Notes: generated by a model from the letters alone, not told the origin. DNA of 32,309 nucleotides from Cyanobacteriota bacterium (GCA_027592485.1 JAQCKL010000001.1:1-32309); one strand, 5' to 3'. Positions 15,211 to 23,390 are shown, counted from the stretch's first letter. Program-made: numbers and translations.

Positions 15211-16664
15211 GATAAAGGGTCAGATTGTGCCGCCCAAACCAAGCGACTGGCTGAGCCTCCGACGGTGCCTTTGGGAATTTGGGACTGGAGCTGTCCACCG
15301 GTATAGCGACCACAACCCAGATGAAAGGGACCATGGCGAACATGGACATAGCCCGATTCTAGGCCATCGGTGGCGATGGATTGGGGTTGACCTTCGAGAA
15401 AAGTTGCCACGGTGGCGGGATCCTCTAAATTGATGTGATTACGGCGGATCCAGGGACCCAATCGCTGCAAAAAAGCGGTGGTGGGCTTGAGGCCCTGGCG
15501 CTCATAACGGGCGATCGCCAGCCCAATGGTTTGCGGTATGAGTGGGCCAAGCAGGGGGATACATTGGCGCTCCGCTAGCCAGAGTCGGCTGCGACCCGTG
15601 GCCCAAAGCAGTCGATTGACCAAACAAGCTGTCGGCAGACCAAACCGCGATTGGAGTAAGGTCAGCGATGCTTCTGGCGCAATGGAGACCGCCGGTAAGA
15701 GGGGCGATTGGAGTGGTGCAACCTTTGTCGGATAAGGGTTCGGGCTCCGGCGGATGCGGGCGATGAAAAAGCCCCCGGTATCGTTGAAATGGGGAAAGTA
15801 GCGGCAAGCATGGCGCAAGTCGGTTCGATAGTCTTGCCCTTGCCAGCGGGTCAATCCCGGCTGATGGATCAAGGGTGCGATCGCGGCGGGTTCCAAATGA
15901 CCCAAATCCCCGAGCACCCCATCGATAATCGCCTCATTCTCTTCGGGGGCAAAGGTGCAGGTGCTGTACACCACCACACCACCCGGTTTCACCAGCTTCA
16001 GGGCCTGGGCCAGCAGGTCGCGCTGCACCTTGGCAATGCGCTGACTGTAGTGGGGTCGCCAGGGCTGCGGCTGGGCTTGCTTCCGCAGGGTACCTTCCCC
16101 GGAGCAGGGGGCATCGACGAGCACCCGATCAAATTGGCCAGGGACGAGGCCAAGGTTACGGCCATTCCCATGGGTAGTGATCACGTTCAGGCACCCCAGC
16201 CGATTCAGGGTATCGCCTAGCCCCACGAGCCGTCCGGCACTGTAGTCATTGGCTACCACCCAGCCTGAGTCCCCCACGGCCATGGCCATTTGGGCGGTTT
16301 TGCCACCGGGGGCGGCGCAGAGATCGAGGATGCATTCGCCAGGTTGGGGAGCGAGGGCAACGACGGCGGCGAGGGCGATCGCTTCCTGGACGGTGTACCA
16401 ACCGGCCATGTAGGCCAGGGTGTTGCCGGGGTGAAAGTTGGGCTGAAGCTGGAAGGCATTGGGCCACCAGGGGATGGGTTGGGGGTTGAGGCCCAGACCC
16501 TGGAGTTGGTTGAGGAGTTGGGGGCCAGTGGTTTTGAGGGGATTGGCCCAAAGGCAGATGGGGAGGGGGGTGGCGGCGCTGGTGAGAAAGGCGGTGGGAT
16601 CGTCGATCAGGGGGAGGTAGCGATCGAGGAGGGTCCGGTGAGCGACGCTGGCATCAGAATTCAC
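15204..16664 (-). CDS. RsmB/RsmF-type (NOL1/NOP2/Sun) RNA cytosine-5 methyltransferase
   Basis: A 486-residue SAM-dependent methyltransferase expected to make 5-methylcytosine in rRNA or tRNA. The SAM-binding motif I is DLCAAPGGKT (114-123). The two cysteines of this family are present: Cys187 in VLVDAPCSGEGTLRK and Cys236 in VVYSTCTFAPEENE, the latter being the nucleophile position. PGGVVVYS precedes it. The region after about residue 300 looks like the C-terminal RNA-binding part found in RsmF-like members. The start appears to be GTG at 16662-16664 with no clear ribosome binding site. The last codons and stop fall inside repeat copy A. RsmB versus RsmF specificity cannot be settled here. 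Confidence 0.87.
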   Translation of the reverse strand: MNSDASVAHRTLLDRYLPLIDDPTAFLTSAATPLPICLWANPLKTTGPQLLNQLQGLGLNPQPIPWWPNAFQLQPNFHPGNTLAYMAGWYTVQEAIALAAVVALAPQPGECILDLCAAPGGKTAQMAMAVGDSGWVVANDYSAGRLVGLGDTLNRLGCLNVITTHGNGRNLGLVPGQFDRVLVDAPCSGEGTLRKQAQPQPWRPHYSQRIAKVQRDLLAQALKLVKPGGVVVYSTCTFAPEENEAIIDGVLGDLGHLEPAAIAPLIHQPGLTRWQGQDYRTDLRHACRYFPHFNDTGGFFIARIRRSPNPYPTKVAPLQSPLLPAVSIAPEASLTLLQSRFGLPTACLVNRLLWATGRSRLWLAERQCIPLLGPLIPQTIGLAIARYERQGLKPTTAFLQRLGPWIRRNHINLEDPATVATFLEGQPQSIATDGLESGYVHVRHGPFHLGCGRYTGGQLQSQIPKGTVGGSASRLVWAAQSDPLSR

Positions 16665-16752
16665 AATGGTTTTAGCACGGTAGCGGTGAGTGGTGTGGGG
16701 TCCTTACACTAGGACATACGTTGACAAGTTTGCGGGTAAGCGAGCTGGAGCC

Positions 16753-16959
16753 ATGCCCGAAACCATTCAAATTCCCATTTCTCTCGCCCAATTTCAACTC
16801 CCTCAGGCGGTACCAGATCGTTTGCAGTTTTTGCTTGATCGCCAAGATAACGGTGATGCCCTATCTCAAACTGAGCAAGCTGAAGCAGAGGGGCTAGTAG
16901 CTTTAGCCGAATTTCTGTCTTTGCTAAGGCTGCGTTCAACCGCGATGCCACAGGGTTAG
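16753..16959 (+). CDS. small conserved cyanobacterial protein, partner of a lost HNH gene
   Basis: A 68-residue protein beginning MPETIQIPISLAQFQLPQAV and containing DRLQFLLDRQDNGDALSQTE and AEGLVALAEFLSLLRLR, a largely helical and acidic product. Small proteins of this type are, from my memory of cyanobacterial genomes, often encoded immediately upstream of an HNH endonuclease. That fits here because a truncated HNH-like start abuts its stop codon without any gap. Function is unknown; an antitoxin-like or accessory role is only a guess. I prefer the ATG at 16753 over the frame from 16690, whose extra residues look unconserved. The gene is divergent from the RNA methyltransferase gene. Confidence 0.65.
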   Translation: MPETIQIPISLAQFQLPQAVPDRLQFLLDRQDNGDALSQTEQAEAEGLVALAEFLSLLRLRSTAMPQG

Positions 16960-17040
16960 ATGGCGACGATTTCTACGGAGCTACGTCGATGGGTCATGGA
17001 ACGGGCAGATGACCGCTGTGAGTATTTTGGAGGGCACTAA
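16960..17040 (+). pseudogene. truncated HNH endonuclease, N-terminal remnant
   Basis: Directly after the TAG at 16957-16959 an ATG opens a 26-codon frame reading MATISTELRRWVMERADDRC, then EYFGGH and a stop. This closely resembles the start of cyanobacterial HNH endonucleases (typically ..ISTELRRLV..RADNRCEYC..), where the CxxC and the HNH core follow. Here the second cysteine position is Phe, and the frame stops before any His-Asn-His residues. The downstream DNA shows no continuation in any frame that I can recognise. It is best read as a decayed gene. The similarity is from memory of the family, not from a search. Confidence 0.6.
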
Positions 17041-17253
17041 CCCAGCCAGGGGCTGGAGCGCAAAACAGAGTTGCTCAAACTGCACCTCTGGCAAGGCACA
17101 CAGGATTTGAATCAATTCCAGTCGCTGCTCAAGCGGCAAGGATTCAGACATTCGTTGCAGGCAAGCAATATGCCCTATTAAAACCTGCCTGACGGGCTTT
17201 GGGAGCGGTGCGGGAGCGGCACGCTGCCCCAAAATTCGAGCATTCCAGCACAT
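16981..17253 (-). CDS. orphan 90-residue ORF, possible effector-associated-domain fragment
   Basis: A 90-residue minus-strand frame overlapping the HNH remnant. The central part (SLPLEQRLELIQILCALPEV, then QFEQLCFALQPLAGLVP) resembles the LL..LP..QFEQ..FAL.PP.G.VP pattern that I associate with effector-associated domain 8 in cyanobacterial conflict and signalling proteins. The rest shows no domain. It starts at ATG 17251-17253 just after an in-frame stop and has no obvious ribosome binding site. It may be a fragment left by rearrangement rather than a working gene. I cannot confirm the domain without a profile search, and a spurious frame remains possible. Confidence 0.35.
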   Translation of the reverse strand: MCWNARILGQRAAPAPLPKPVRQVLIGHIACLQRMSESLPLEQRLELIQILCALPEVQFEQLCFALQPLAGLVPSKILTAVICPFHDPST

Positions 17254-17320
17254 TAAGTCCGCCTTTGTGAGGCAAGGTGATACTATTGATAGGTTGTCAA
17301 CAAATCAGCAGCGGTGAGCC

Positions 17321-17494
17321 ATGGCGGTTCCTAAGAAGAAGAAATCTAAATCAAAGCGCAACATGCGCAAGTCCTACTGGAAGAAAATCGCAGCTCTGCA
17401 GGCTCAAAAGGCATTGTCCTTGGGTAAGTCTGTACTAACCGGTCGCTCTAAAGGATTTGTCTATCCCTCCGATGAAGAGGATGACGAAGAGTAA
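17321..17494 (+). CDS. rpmF: 50S ribosomal protein L32
   Basis: L32 is a small large-subunit protein. The 57-residue product starts MAVPKKKKSKSKRNMRKSYW and contains the conserved QAQKALSLGKSVLTGRSKGF and an acidic DEEDDEE tail, as in other cyanobacteria. No cysteine pairs are present, so it is the zinc-free form. It is too short to be obvious in simple ORF lists but has clear family identity. It stands alone on the plus strand, with a perfect symmetrical terminator 26 bases after its stop. The upstream 67 bases contain no confident promoter boxes. Confidence 0.95.
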   Translation: MAVPKKKKSKSKRNMRKSYWKKIAALQAQKALSLGKSVLTGRSKGFVYPSDEEDDEE

Positions 17495-17520
17495 TAGGCT
17501 CCTTCTTGGAGCTGACGGGC

Positions 17521-17559
17521 AAAACAAAAGCAGGGTGAAATTCACCCTGCTTTTGTTTT
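17521..17559. terminator. intrinsic, bidirectional terminator after rpmF
   Basis: Arms 17521-17539 and 17541-17559 are perfect 19-base reverse complements around a single central base. Each is flanked by an A-rich or T-rich tail (AAAACAAAAG / CTTTTGTTTT), so it could stop transcription from either side. Confidence 0.92.
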
Positions 17560-17754
17560 AGGAAGGCTTCCCCACCCTGCTATGGCATGGGAACCATGAT
17601 CGGGGATGCCAGTCAAGGGGATTATTGCGGTATGGCATCAGCGATCGCCATTAGGCGCGTTCAACTTCCGTAGGATTATGTACAAAGTTGCCCTGCGGAA
17701 AACGGCACCATAGGACAGTAGATCTTTGCAACCCCGTCATTTCCTGTTAGCACC

Positions 17755-17898
17755 ATGGCAAAACAACAACCCTGCCCTGAATGTGGTCATGTTCATCTAA
17801 ACCGGATCGGTGTCCGTGGAATCAGACAATGTGCGGCTTGCAAAACCTATGTCGATGTCCGCAAAGGGACATGGTTGCAAAAGCTGCTCTCAGCATAG
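17755..17898 (+). CDS. 47-residue zinc-ribbon protein
   Basis: A tiny basic protein, MAKQQPCPECGHVHLNRIGV followed by RGIRQCAACKTYVDVRKGTW and a short tail. It has two CxxC knuckles (CPEC and CAAC) spaced as in a zinc ribbon, and the pattern resembles the N-terminal zinc ribbon of IS1-type transposases and some regulators. No transposase catalytic part follows; the next frame belongs to another gene. Base use is not unusual. It could be a stand-alone zinc-ribbon regulator or a fragment from a mobile element. It sits between the rpmF terminator and a molybdopterin oxidoreductase. I judge it real from the conserved knuckles, but the function is unknown. Confidence 0.55.
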   Translation: MAKQQPCPECGHVHLNRIGVRGIRQCAACKTYVDVRKGTWLQKLLSA

Positions 17899-17997
17899 GG
17901 CGGCATTTTTGACCCGCTGCTGTTTTGGCTGCGAATTATCGGTACAGCGCTATGATCATTCCATCAAATGGCGCTACCGGAGTAAGCGGTTAGCAGT

Positions 17998-18591
17998 ATG
18001 AAATTTTTTCAAAAACCAGGGCTAGATCAAGCGGATCGCGTGCCCCCCGGTCAACATTTGGCTAAGGGATTTCCCGTTTTAACCTATGGGTCCACCCCTC
18101 AGATCACCGCCGAGGCCTGGACCCTGGAACTGTTCGGGTTGGGCGTGGCTCAGACCTTGAGTTGGGCTGACCTGATGGCACTGCCCCAACAGAATTTCAC
18201 CGCAGATTTCCATTGCGTGACCACCTGGTCGAAGCTGGATGTCACCTGGACTGGGGTCTCCATTCCAGACCTGCTGGCTCAAATTCCTGTGGATCCTGCC
18301 GCAATCCATGTTATGGCCCACTGCTATGGCGACTACACCACTAATCTGGCGCTCAGCGATCTGCTGCGTCCCGAGAACTTTTTGGCCCATACGCTTTTGG
18401 GTGAGCCTTTACCCGCTGATCACGGGGGTCCGGTGCGCTTGGTGGTCCCCCACCTTTATGCCTGGAAAAGTGCAAAATGGCTGAAGGGGCTGGAATTTCT
18501 TTCCGAAGAAGCCCTGGGATTTTGGGAACGCAATGGCTATCATCGTCGGGGTGAGCCTTGGGCAGAGGAACGATATAGCGATCGCGGCTAA
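17998..18591 (+). CDS. molybdopterin-dependent oxidoreductase, SUOX fold (YedY-like)
   Basis: A 197-residue soluble protein with the sulfite-oxidase molybdopterin domain. The molybdenum-ligand cysteine is Cys73 in DFHCVTTWSKLDVTWTGV. Other family blocks are VMAHCYGDYTTNLALSDLL, LADHGGPVRLVVPHLYAWK (here PADHGGP...) and the C-terminal GFWERNGYHRRGEPWAEERY. It lacks a heme domain, a dimerisation domain and a signal peptide, so it is the short cytoplasmic type common in cyanobacteria. Substrate is unknown; sulfite or protein-bound sulfoxides are possibilities by family. It begins 99 bases after the zinc-ribbon gene. The start is ATG 17998. Confidence 0.88.
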   Translation: MKFFQKPGLDQADRVPPGQHLAKGFPVLTYGSTPQITAEAWTLELFGLGVAQTLSWADLMALPQQNFTADFHCVTTWSKLDVTWTGVSIPDLLAQIPVDPAAIHVMAHCYGDYTTNLALSDLLRPENFLAHTLLGEPLPADHGGPVRLVVPHLYAWKSAKWLKGLEFLSEEALGFWERNGYHRRGEPWAEERYSDRG

Positions 18592-18660
18592 TCAGCTCAG
18601 GGTATCCGTGGCTTTCTTTCCCCTGATCACCCTGAACCAGGAAGGGGAATTCTGAGGCTC

Positions 18661-18688
18661 AGGGTAGTTAGGGATAGTTAGGGAAATT
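18661..18688 (+). repeat. short direct repeat upstream of the 18706 gene
   Basis: Three near-copies of AGGGNTAGTT-like units lie in tandem (18661-18669, 18670-18679, 18680-18688), ending 17 bases before the ATG. They could bind a regulator or serve as a loose ribosome binding region, but they may also be chance. Confidence 0.35.
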
Positions 18689-18705
18689 ACGGGTCCTTAA
18701 TCGCG

Positions 18706-19473
18706 ATGGTCTTTGTGCAACCGGACAACGACCCAATCTTTGGCTCTCTACCAGCGGAAGCAAAGACCTGGTTAGAGGGGTTGCCTTGGGAAGAGCGCCG
18801 ATATGTGCTTTCCCTCTGCCATTTGATGTCGGCCTCGCCCCCAGAGATCCAAGCCGACTTTTTGGATGACTACACCGCCGATGGTCTGGTCTATCGCGTC
18901 ATTCAAGATCAGGACACGACCCAAAAAGTCAGTACCTATCTCCAGAAATTTCACATCTCGACAGAGCTGACGGAAGCGGTCTTACGGGGCTACATTCGCC
19001 AGTTCTATATCCATACCGCCCAAGATGCCCGTCAGCAACCGGATCTCTATCTAGAGTCGGCTTTGCGGTTGATGATTAGCAGCCAAGAACGCAAGAGCGT
19101 ATTTAGCTATGTGCTGGGCTTTGAGTTGGCGAAACTGATTTTCCAAATGAGTTGGGCGCAGCAGGAGCGCCTGTATCGCTTACAGGTCAGCCAAGAAGAC
19201 TTTATTCGCACCTATATCAAGCCCATTCGCCATGCCCATCGGCTGAATAACATTATTGTGCCGAAGGATGAGGAGCAGTTCTTTGCCCGCCGGGCCTACT
19301 ACATCCACCGCCCGAGAATTAGGGCGAAGCGGCTGATTGAACTTGTGATGGTGACCTTTACCTCAGAGGCGGTCAGCAACCTGGGGTTTGATATTATTCG
19401 CACCCCCAAGTCCTTTCATTTTGACTACAACCATATTTATGCGCCGGAGCCGATCGAAGCCATTTTCGATTAG
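18706..19473 (+). CDS. conserved cyanobacterial protein of unknown function
   Basis: A 255-residue soluble protein without a signal peptide or membrane segment. It begins MVFVQPDNDPIFGSLPAEAK and has WLEGLPWEERRYVLSLCHLM, a helical core with YIRQFYIHTAQDARQQPDLY and LMISSQERKSVFSYVLGFEL, and the end HFDYNHIYAPEPIEAIF. I recognise this layout as a family found across cyanobacteria but know of no tested function. No catalytic motif or metal site stands out; the composition suggests an all-helical fold with many Arg/Tyr residues in the second half. It lies between the molybdopterin oxidoreductase and metH, with 107 bases to metH. The ATG at 18706 is preceded by short AGGG repeats. Confidence 0.8.
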   Translation: MVFVQPDNDPIFGSLPAEAKTWLEGLPWEERRYVLSLCHLMSASPPEIQADFLDDYTADGLVYRVIQDQDTTQKVSTYLQKFHISTELTEAVLRGYIRQFYIHTAQDARQQPDLYLESALRLMISSQERKSVFSYVLGFELAKLIFQMSWAQQERLYRLQVSQEDFIRTYIKPIRHAHRLNNIIVPKDEEQFFARRAYYIHRPRIRAKRLIELVMVTFTSEAVSNLGFDIIRTPKSFHFDYNHIYAPEPIEAIFD

Positions 19474-19580
19474 TGGGTCAGAGGTTGCAGGTCTGAGACA
19501 TCACCACTGGGGAAGCGTCATCGATAATATGGAATCCAGGCTAAATTTTGGCCTGATTATTTCCTTCACCCCTGTCTGCC

Positions 19581-22500
19581 ATGCCTGCTGTCTCACCGGC
19601 TATCCAATCGAGTCCCTTTCTTGAGCGCCTTCATCACCCCAACCGACCCGTGTTGGTCTTCGATGGGGCAATGGGAACGAATTTGCAGGTACAAAACCTG
19701 ACAGCCGAGGATTTTGGCGGTCCTGAATATGAGGGCTGCAATGAGTATCTGGTGTTCACCAAGCCAGAGGCGGTGGCGAAAGTCCATCGGGGCTTTTTGG
19801 AGGCGGGTGCCGATGTGATTGAAACTGACACCTTTGGCGGCACCTCGATCGTGTTGGCGGAATATGACCTCGGCGATCGCGCCTATGAACTCAACAAAAC
19901 CGCTGCCGCCCTGGCCAAAACCGTTGCCCTGGAATACTCCACCCCCGATCAGCCTCGCTTTGTAGCGGGATCGATGGGACCTGGCACCAAGCTCCCCACC
20001 CTAGGGCACATCGAATTTGATCCCCTCAAAGCCGCCTATGTAGAGCAGGCCAAGGGGTTGATTGATGGGGGGGTTGATTTGCTGTTGGTGGAGACCTGCC
20101 AGGATGTGCTGCAAATCAAAGCGGCCCTGAATGGGATTGAGGAGGCATTTGAGGCCACGGGCACCCGCCTGCCCCTGATGGTCTCGGTAACCATGGAGCA
20201 ACAGGGCACGATGCTGGTGGGCACGGAAATGGCCGCAGCCCTAGCCATTCTGGAGCCTTACCCGATCGATATTTTGGGGCTCAACTGCGCCACTGGCCCT
20301 GACTTGATGAAAGACCACGTCAGGCATCTGGCGGAGCAGTCCCCCTTTGTGATTTCCTGTATTCCCAATGCGGGCTTGCCGGAAAACGTGGGGGGAGAGG
20401 CGGTCTATCATCTATCGCCCATGGCCCTGCGCATGGCCCTGATGCATTTTGTGGAGGATCTGGGGGTCCAGGTAATCGGCGGCTGTTGCGGCACCCGCCC
20501 CGAGCACATTGCCCAGTTAGCGGAGCTGGCTCAGGATTTGCAGCCAAAAGCGCGAGCGGTGCGAGGAAGCAGGGGGGCGAGTGAGCCAGGGAGCCAGGGA
20601 GCTTCTTCTCAGTCATCCCTGCCTGATCCTCGTCCCGCCCTCAATTACACCCCTGCCGCCGCGTCGATTTACAGCACCCAGTCCTATGACCAGGACAACT
20701 CGTTCCTGATTGTGGGGGAGCGGCTCAACGCCAGCGGCTCGAAGAAATGCCGCACGATGCTCAATGATGAGGATTGGGATGGGTTGGTGGCCTTGGCGCG
20801 ATCGCAGGTCAAAGAGGGTGCCCATATCCTCGACGTAAATGTGGACTACGTGGGCCGGAATGGGGAGAAGGACATGCATGAGCTGGTGTCTCGCCTGGTC
20901 ACCAACGTCACCTTGCCGCTGATGCTGGACTCCACGGAATGGACCAAGATGGAGGCGGGGCTGAAGGTGGCGGGGGGCAAATGCATCCTCAATTCCACCA
21001 ACTACGAAGATGGGGACGAGCGCTTCTTTCAGGTACTGGAACTGGCCAAGCGATATGGGGCGGGGGTGGTGGTCGGCACCATTGACGAAGAGGGCATGGG
21101 CCGCACCGCCACGAAAAAGTTCCAGATTGCCCAACGGGCCTATCGCGATGCCTTGGAATATGGTCTGCCCGCCCATGAGCTCTTTTTCGATACCCTGGCG
21201 CTGCCAATCTCAACGGGGATCGAAGAGGATCGGGTAAACGGCAATGAGACCATTGAGGCGATTCGGATGATTCGGGAGAATCTACCGGGGGCTCACATCA
21301 TGCTGGGGGTCTCCAATGTGTCCTTTGGCCTCAACCCAGTGGCGCGGGTCACCCTCAACTCGGTGTTCCTCCACGAAGCGATGCAGGTGGGGTTGGACGG
21401 GGCGATCGTCAGCGCCGCCAAGATCTTGCCCTTGGCCAAGATCAAGCCAGAGCACCAGCAAATCTGTCGGGACCTGATCTACGACAACCGTCAATTTGAC
21501 GGGGATATCTGCACCTACGATCCCCTCGCCCAACTCACCACCTTGTTTGAAGGGAAAAGTCTGAAAAAGAAGGAGGCGATCGCCAAGGATCTGCCCATTG
21601 AGGAACAGCTCAAGCAACACATTATCGACGGCGAGCGCATCGGCCTAGAGGATGCCTTGGCTAAGGCCCTAGAGCAGTATCCGCCCCTCGAAATCGTCAA
21701 TACCTTTTTGCTAGACGGCATGAAAGTGGTGGGAGAACTGTTTGGCTCCGGGCAGATGCAGTTGCCCTTTGTGTTGCAGTCCGCCCAAACCATGAAGGCG
21801 GCGGTGGCCTACCTAGAACCCTTTATGGAAAAGTCTGACACCGACGGCTCCGGCAAGGGCACCTTCATCATCGCCACGGTGAAGGGCGATGTCCACGACA
21901 TCGGCAAGAACCTGGTGGATATCATCCTCTCGAACAATGGCTACAAAGTAATTAACCTGGGCATTAAGCAGCCCGTAGAAAATATCATCCAGGCCTATCG
22001 GGATCACGGGGCCGACTGCATTGCCATGAGCGGCCTCCTGGTGAAATCTACCGCTTTCATGAAAAACAACCTGGAAACCTTTAATCAAGAAGGCATTACC
22101 GTGCCGGTAATCCTCGGCGGCGCGGCCCTGACCCCTAAGTTTGTCCATCAAGACTGCCAGCAGACCTATAACGGTCGGGTGGTATACGGCAAAGATGCCT
22201 TCTCAGATCTGCACTTTATGGACAAGTTGATGCCCGCCAAGGCGGCTAGCAACTGGGATGATTTGCAGGGCTTTTTGGATGAGGCCGGGGCAGGGGATCC
22301 AGGGAGTGATGGGGCAGGAGAGCCAGACAGCGAGGGGGCAGAGGAGCAGGGGAGTGATGGGGTAATGGCGTTAAGGCGTGAGGCCCCATCACCGACGGAC
22401 ACCCGCCGCTCTGAAGCCGTTGAGATTGACATTCCTCGACCCACTCCTCCGTTTTGGGGAACGAAAATTCTCAACCCTGAGGATATTGACCTGGGTGAGA

Positions 22501-23267
22501 TCTTTGGCTATCTCGACTTGCAGGCGTTGTTTGTGGGGCAGTGGCAGTTTCGTAAGCCGAAGGAGCAGTCGCGGGAAGACTACGATGCATTTTTGCAGGA
22601 AACGGTGCACCCGATTTTGGACGGGTGGAAGGCCCGCATCCAGGCAGAGAATCTCCTCCATCCCCAGGTGGTTTATGGCTACTTCCCTTGTCTGGCGGAG
22701 GGCAATTCCCTCCACATTTACGATCCGGCGGTGATGACTGAGGAAATGCAAAATTCCATCCCCCTTGCAACATTCACCTTCCCGCGCCAAAAGTCCCTAC
22801 GACGGCTGTGCATTGCCGATTTCTTTTTGCCGAAGGATCAGGCTAAACCAGGGCAATTCGATGTCTTCCCCATGCAGGCGGTGACGGTGGGCGAGGTGGC
22901 GACGGAATTTGCCCAGACCCTATTCAAGGCGGACAATTACACCGACTATCTCTACTACTACGGGTTGTCGGTACAGACCGCTGAGGCGATCGCAGAGTGG
23001 AGTCACGCCCGCATCCGCCGGGAACTGGGCTATGGTGACCTCGACCCAGAGGGGATTCGAGAGGTCCTGCAACAGCGCTATCAAGGGTCTCGCTATAGCT
23101 TTGGCTATCCCGCTTGTCCCCATATCCCTGATCAAGCCATTCAGCTGGATCTGCTGCAGGTCGATCGCATTGGCATGCATATGGATGAAAGCGAACAACT
23201 CTACCCCGAACAATCCACCACCGCGATCATTGCCTATCACCCTGTGGCCAAATATTTCAGCGCGTAG
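19581..23267 (+). CDS. metH: cobalamin-dependent methionine synthase
   Basis: MetH transfers a methyl group from methyltetrahydrofolate to homocysteine through cobalamin. The 1228-residue product has all four modules. The homocysteine domain (about 1-320) has zinc ligands Cys236 (GLNCATGPD) and Cys302-Cys303 (GGCCGTRPEHI). The pterin domain (about 370-640) includes FLIVGERLNASGSKK. The cobalamin cap and B12-binding domain (about 670-890) has DVHDIGKN with the cobalt-ligand His772. The reactivation domain runs from about 960 to the end, with RIGMHMDESEQLYPEQSTTA. Two linkers, about residues 323-355 and 899-958, are low-complexity Gly/Ser/Glu/Asp tracts encoded by purine-rich repeats. No cobalamin riboswitch was recognised in the 107-base upstream gap. 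Confidence 0.96.
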   Translation: MPAVSPAIQSSPFLERLHHPNRPVLVFDGAMGTNLQVQNLTAEDFGGPEYEGCNEYLVFTKPEAVAKVHRGFLEAGADVIETDTFGGTSIVLAEYDLGDRAYELNKTAAALAKTVALEYSTPDQPRFVAGSMGPGTKLPTLGHIEFDPLKAAYVEQAKGLIDGGVDLLLVETCQDVLQIKAALNGIEEAFEATGTRLPLMVSVTMEQQGTMLVGTEMAAALAILEPYPIDILGLNCATGPDLMKDHVRHLAEQSPFVISCIPNAGLPENVGGEAVYHLSPMALRMALMHFVEDLGVQVIGGCCGTRPEHIAQLAELAQDLQPKARAVRGSRGASEPGSQGASSQSSLPDPRPALNYTPAAASIYSTQSYDQDNSFLIVGERLNASGSKKCRTMLNDEDWDGLVALARSQVKEGAHILDVNVDYVGRNGEKDMHELVSRLVTNVTLPLMLDSTEWTKMEAGLKVAGGKCILNSTNYEDGDERFFQVLELAKRYGAGVVVGTIDEEGMGRTATKKFQIAQRAYRDALEYGLPAHELFFDTLALPISTGIEEDRVNGNETIEAIRMIRENLPGAHIMLGVSNVSFGLNPVARVTLNSVFLHEAMQVGLDGAIVSAAKILPLAKIKPEHQQICRDLIYDNRQFDGDICTYDPLAQLTTLFEGKSLKKKEAIAKDLPIEEQLKQHIIDGERIGLEDALAKALEQYPPLEIVNTFLLDGMKVVGELFGSGQMQLPFVLQSAQTMKAAVAYLEPFMEKSDTDGSGKGTFIIATVKGDVHDIGKNLVDIILSNNGYKVINLGIKQPVENIIQAYRDHGADCIAMSGLLVKSTAFMKNNLETFNQEGITVPVILGGAALTPKFVHQDCQQTYNGRVVYGKDAFSDLHFMDKLMPAKAASNWDDLQGFLDEAGAGDPGSDGAGEPDSEGAEEQGSDGVMALRREAPSPTDTRRSEAVEIDIPRPTPPFWGTKILNPEDIDLGEIFGYLDLQALFVGQWQFRKPKEQSREDYDAFLQETVHPILDGWKARIQAENLLHPQVVYGYFPCLAEGNSLHIYDPAVMTEEMQNSIPLATFTFPRQKSLRRLCIADFFLPKDQAKPGQFDVFPMQAVTVGEVATEFAQTLFKADNYTDYLYYYGLSVQTAEAIAEWSHARIRRELGYGDLDPEGIREVLQQRYQGSRYSFGYPACPHIPDQAIQLDLLQVDRIGMHMDESEQLYPEQSTTAIIAYHPVAKYFSA
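20570..20625 (+). repeat. purine-rich repeat inside metH linker 1
   Basis: Within the linker between the homocysteine and pterin domains the DNA contains tandem GAGCCAGG units (20583-20590 and 20591-20598) in a G-rich tract. It encodes RGASEPGSQGASSQSS. It keeps the reading frame. Confidence 0.6.
22285..22370 (+). repeat. purine-rich repeat inside metH linker 2
   Basis: In the linker before the reactivation domain, GGGAGTGATGGGG occurs at 22302-22314 and again at 22350-22362, exactly 48 bases (16 codons) apart, within a G/A-rich tract. It encodes a Gly/Ser/Asp/Glu-rich stretch with repeated GSDG. The frame is preserved. Confidence 0.65.
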
Positions 23268-23390
23268 GGATGGCATAGAGCGACCCCCATCGGACCCAAT
23301 CGGATCAGGCTGGGGCGAGGGGGATGGCGATCGCCCCTAAGTCCGCCTAAGATGCAGGCAATATATGACTCAACACAGGCCCAGTGAGCT

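Noticed and set aside
15708..16220. 170-codon frame antisense to the RNA methyltransferase gene
   Set aside because: It is opposite the catalytic motifs of a well-supported gene, so it is most likely a codon-bias shadow.
19474..19580. Possible cobalamin riboswitch before metH
   Set aside because: The gap is only 107 bases and shows just a few short stems; the B12-box and the multi-helix layout of cobalamin riboswitches were not found.
20613..21176. 187-codon frame antisense to metH
   Set aside because: It overlaps the conserved pterin domain of metH entirely and shows no recognisable motif.
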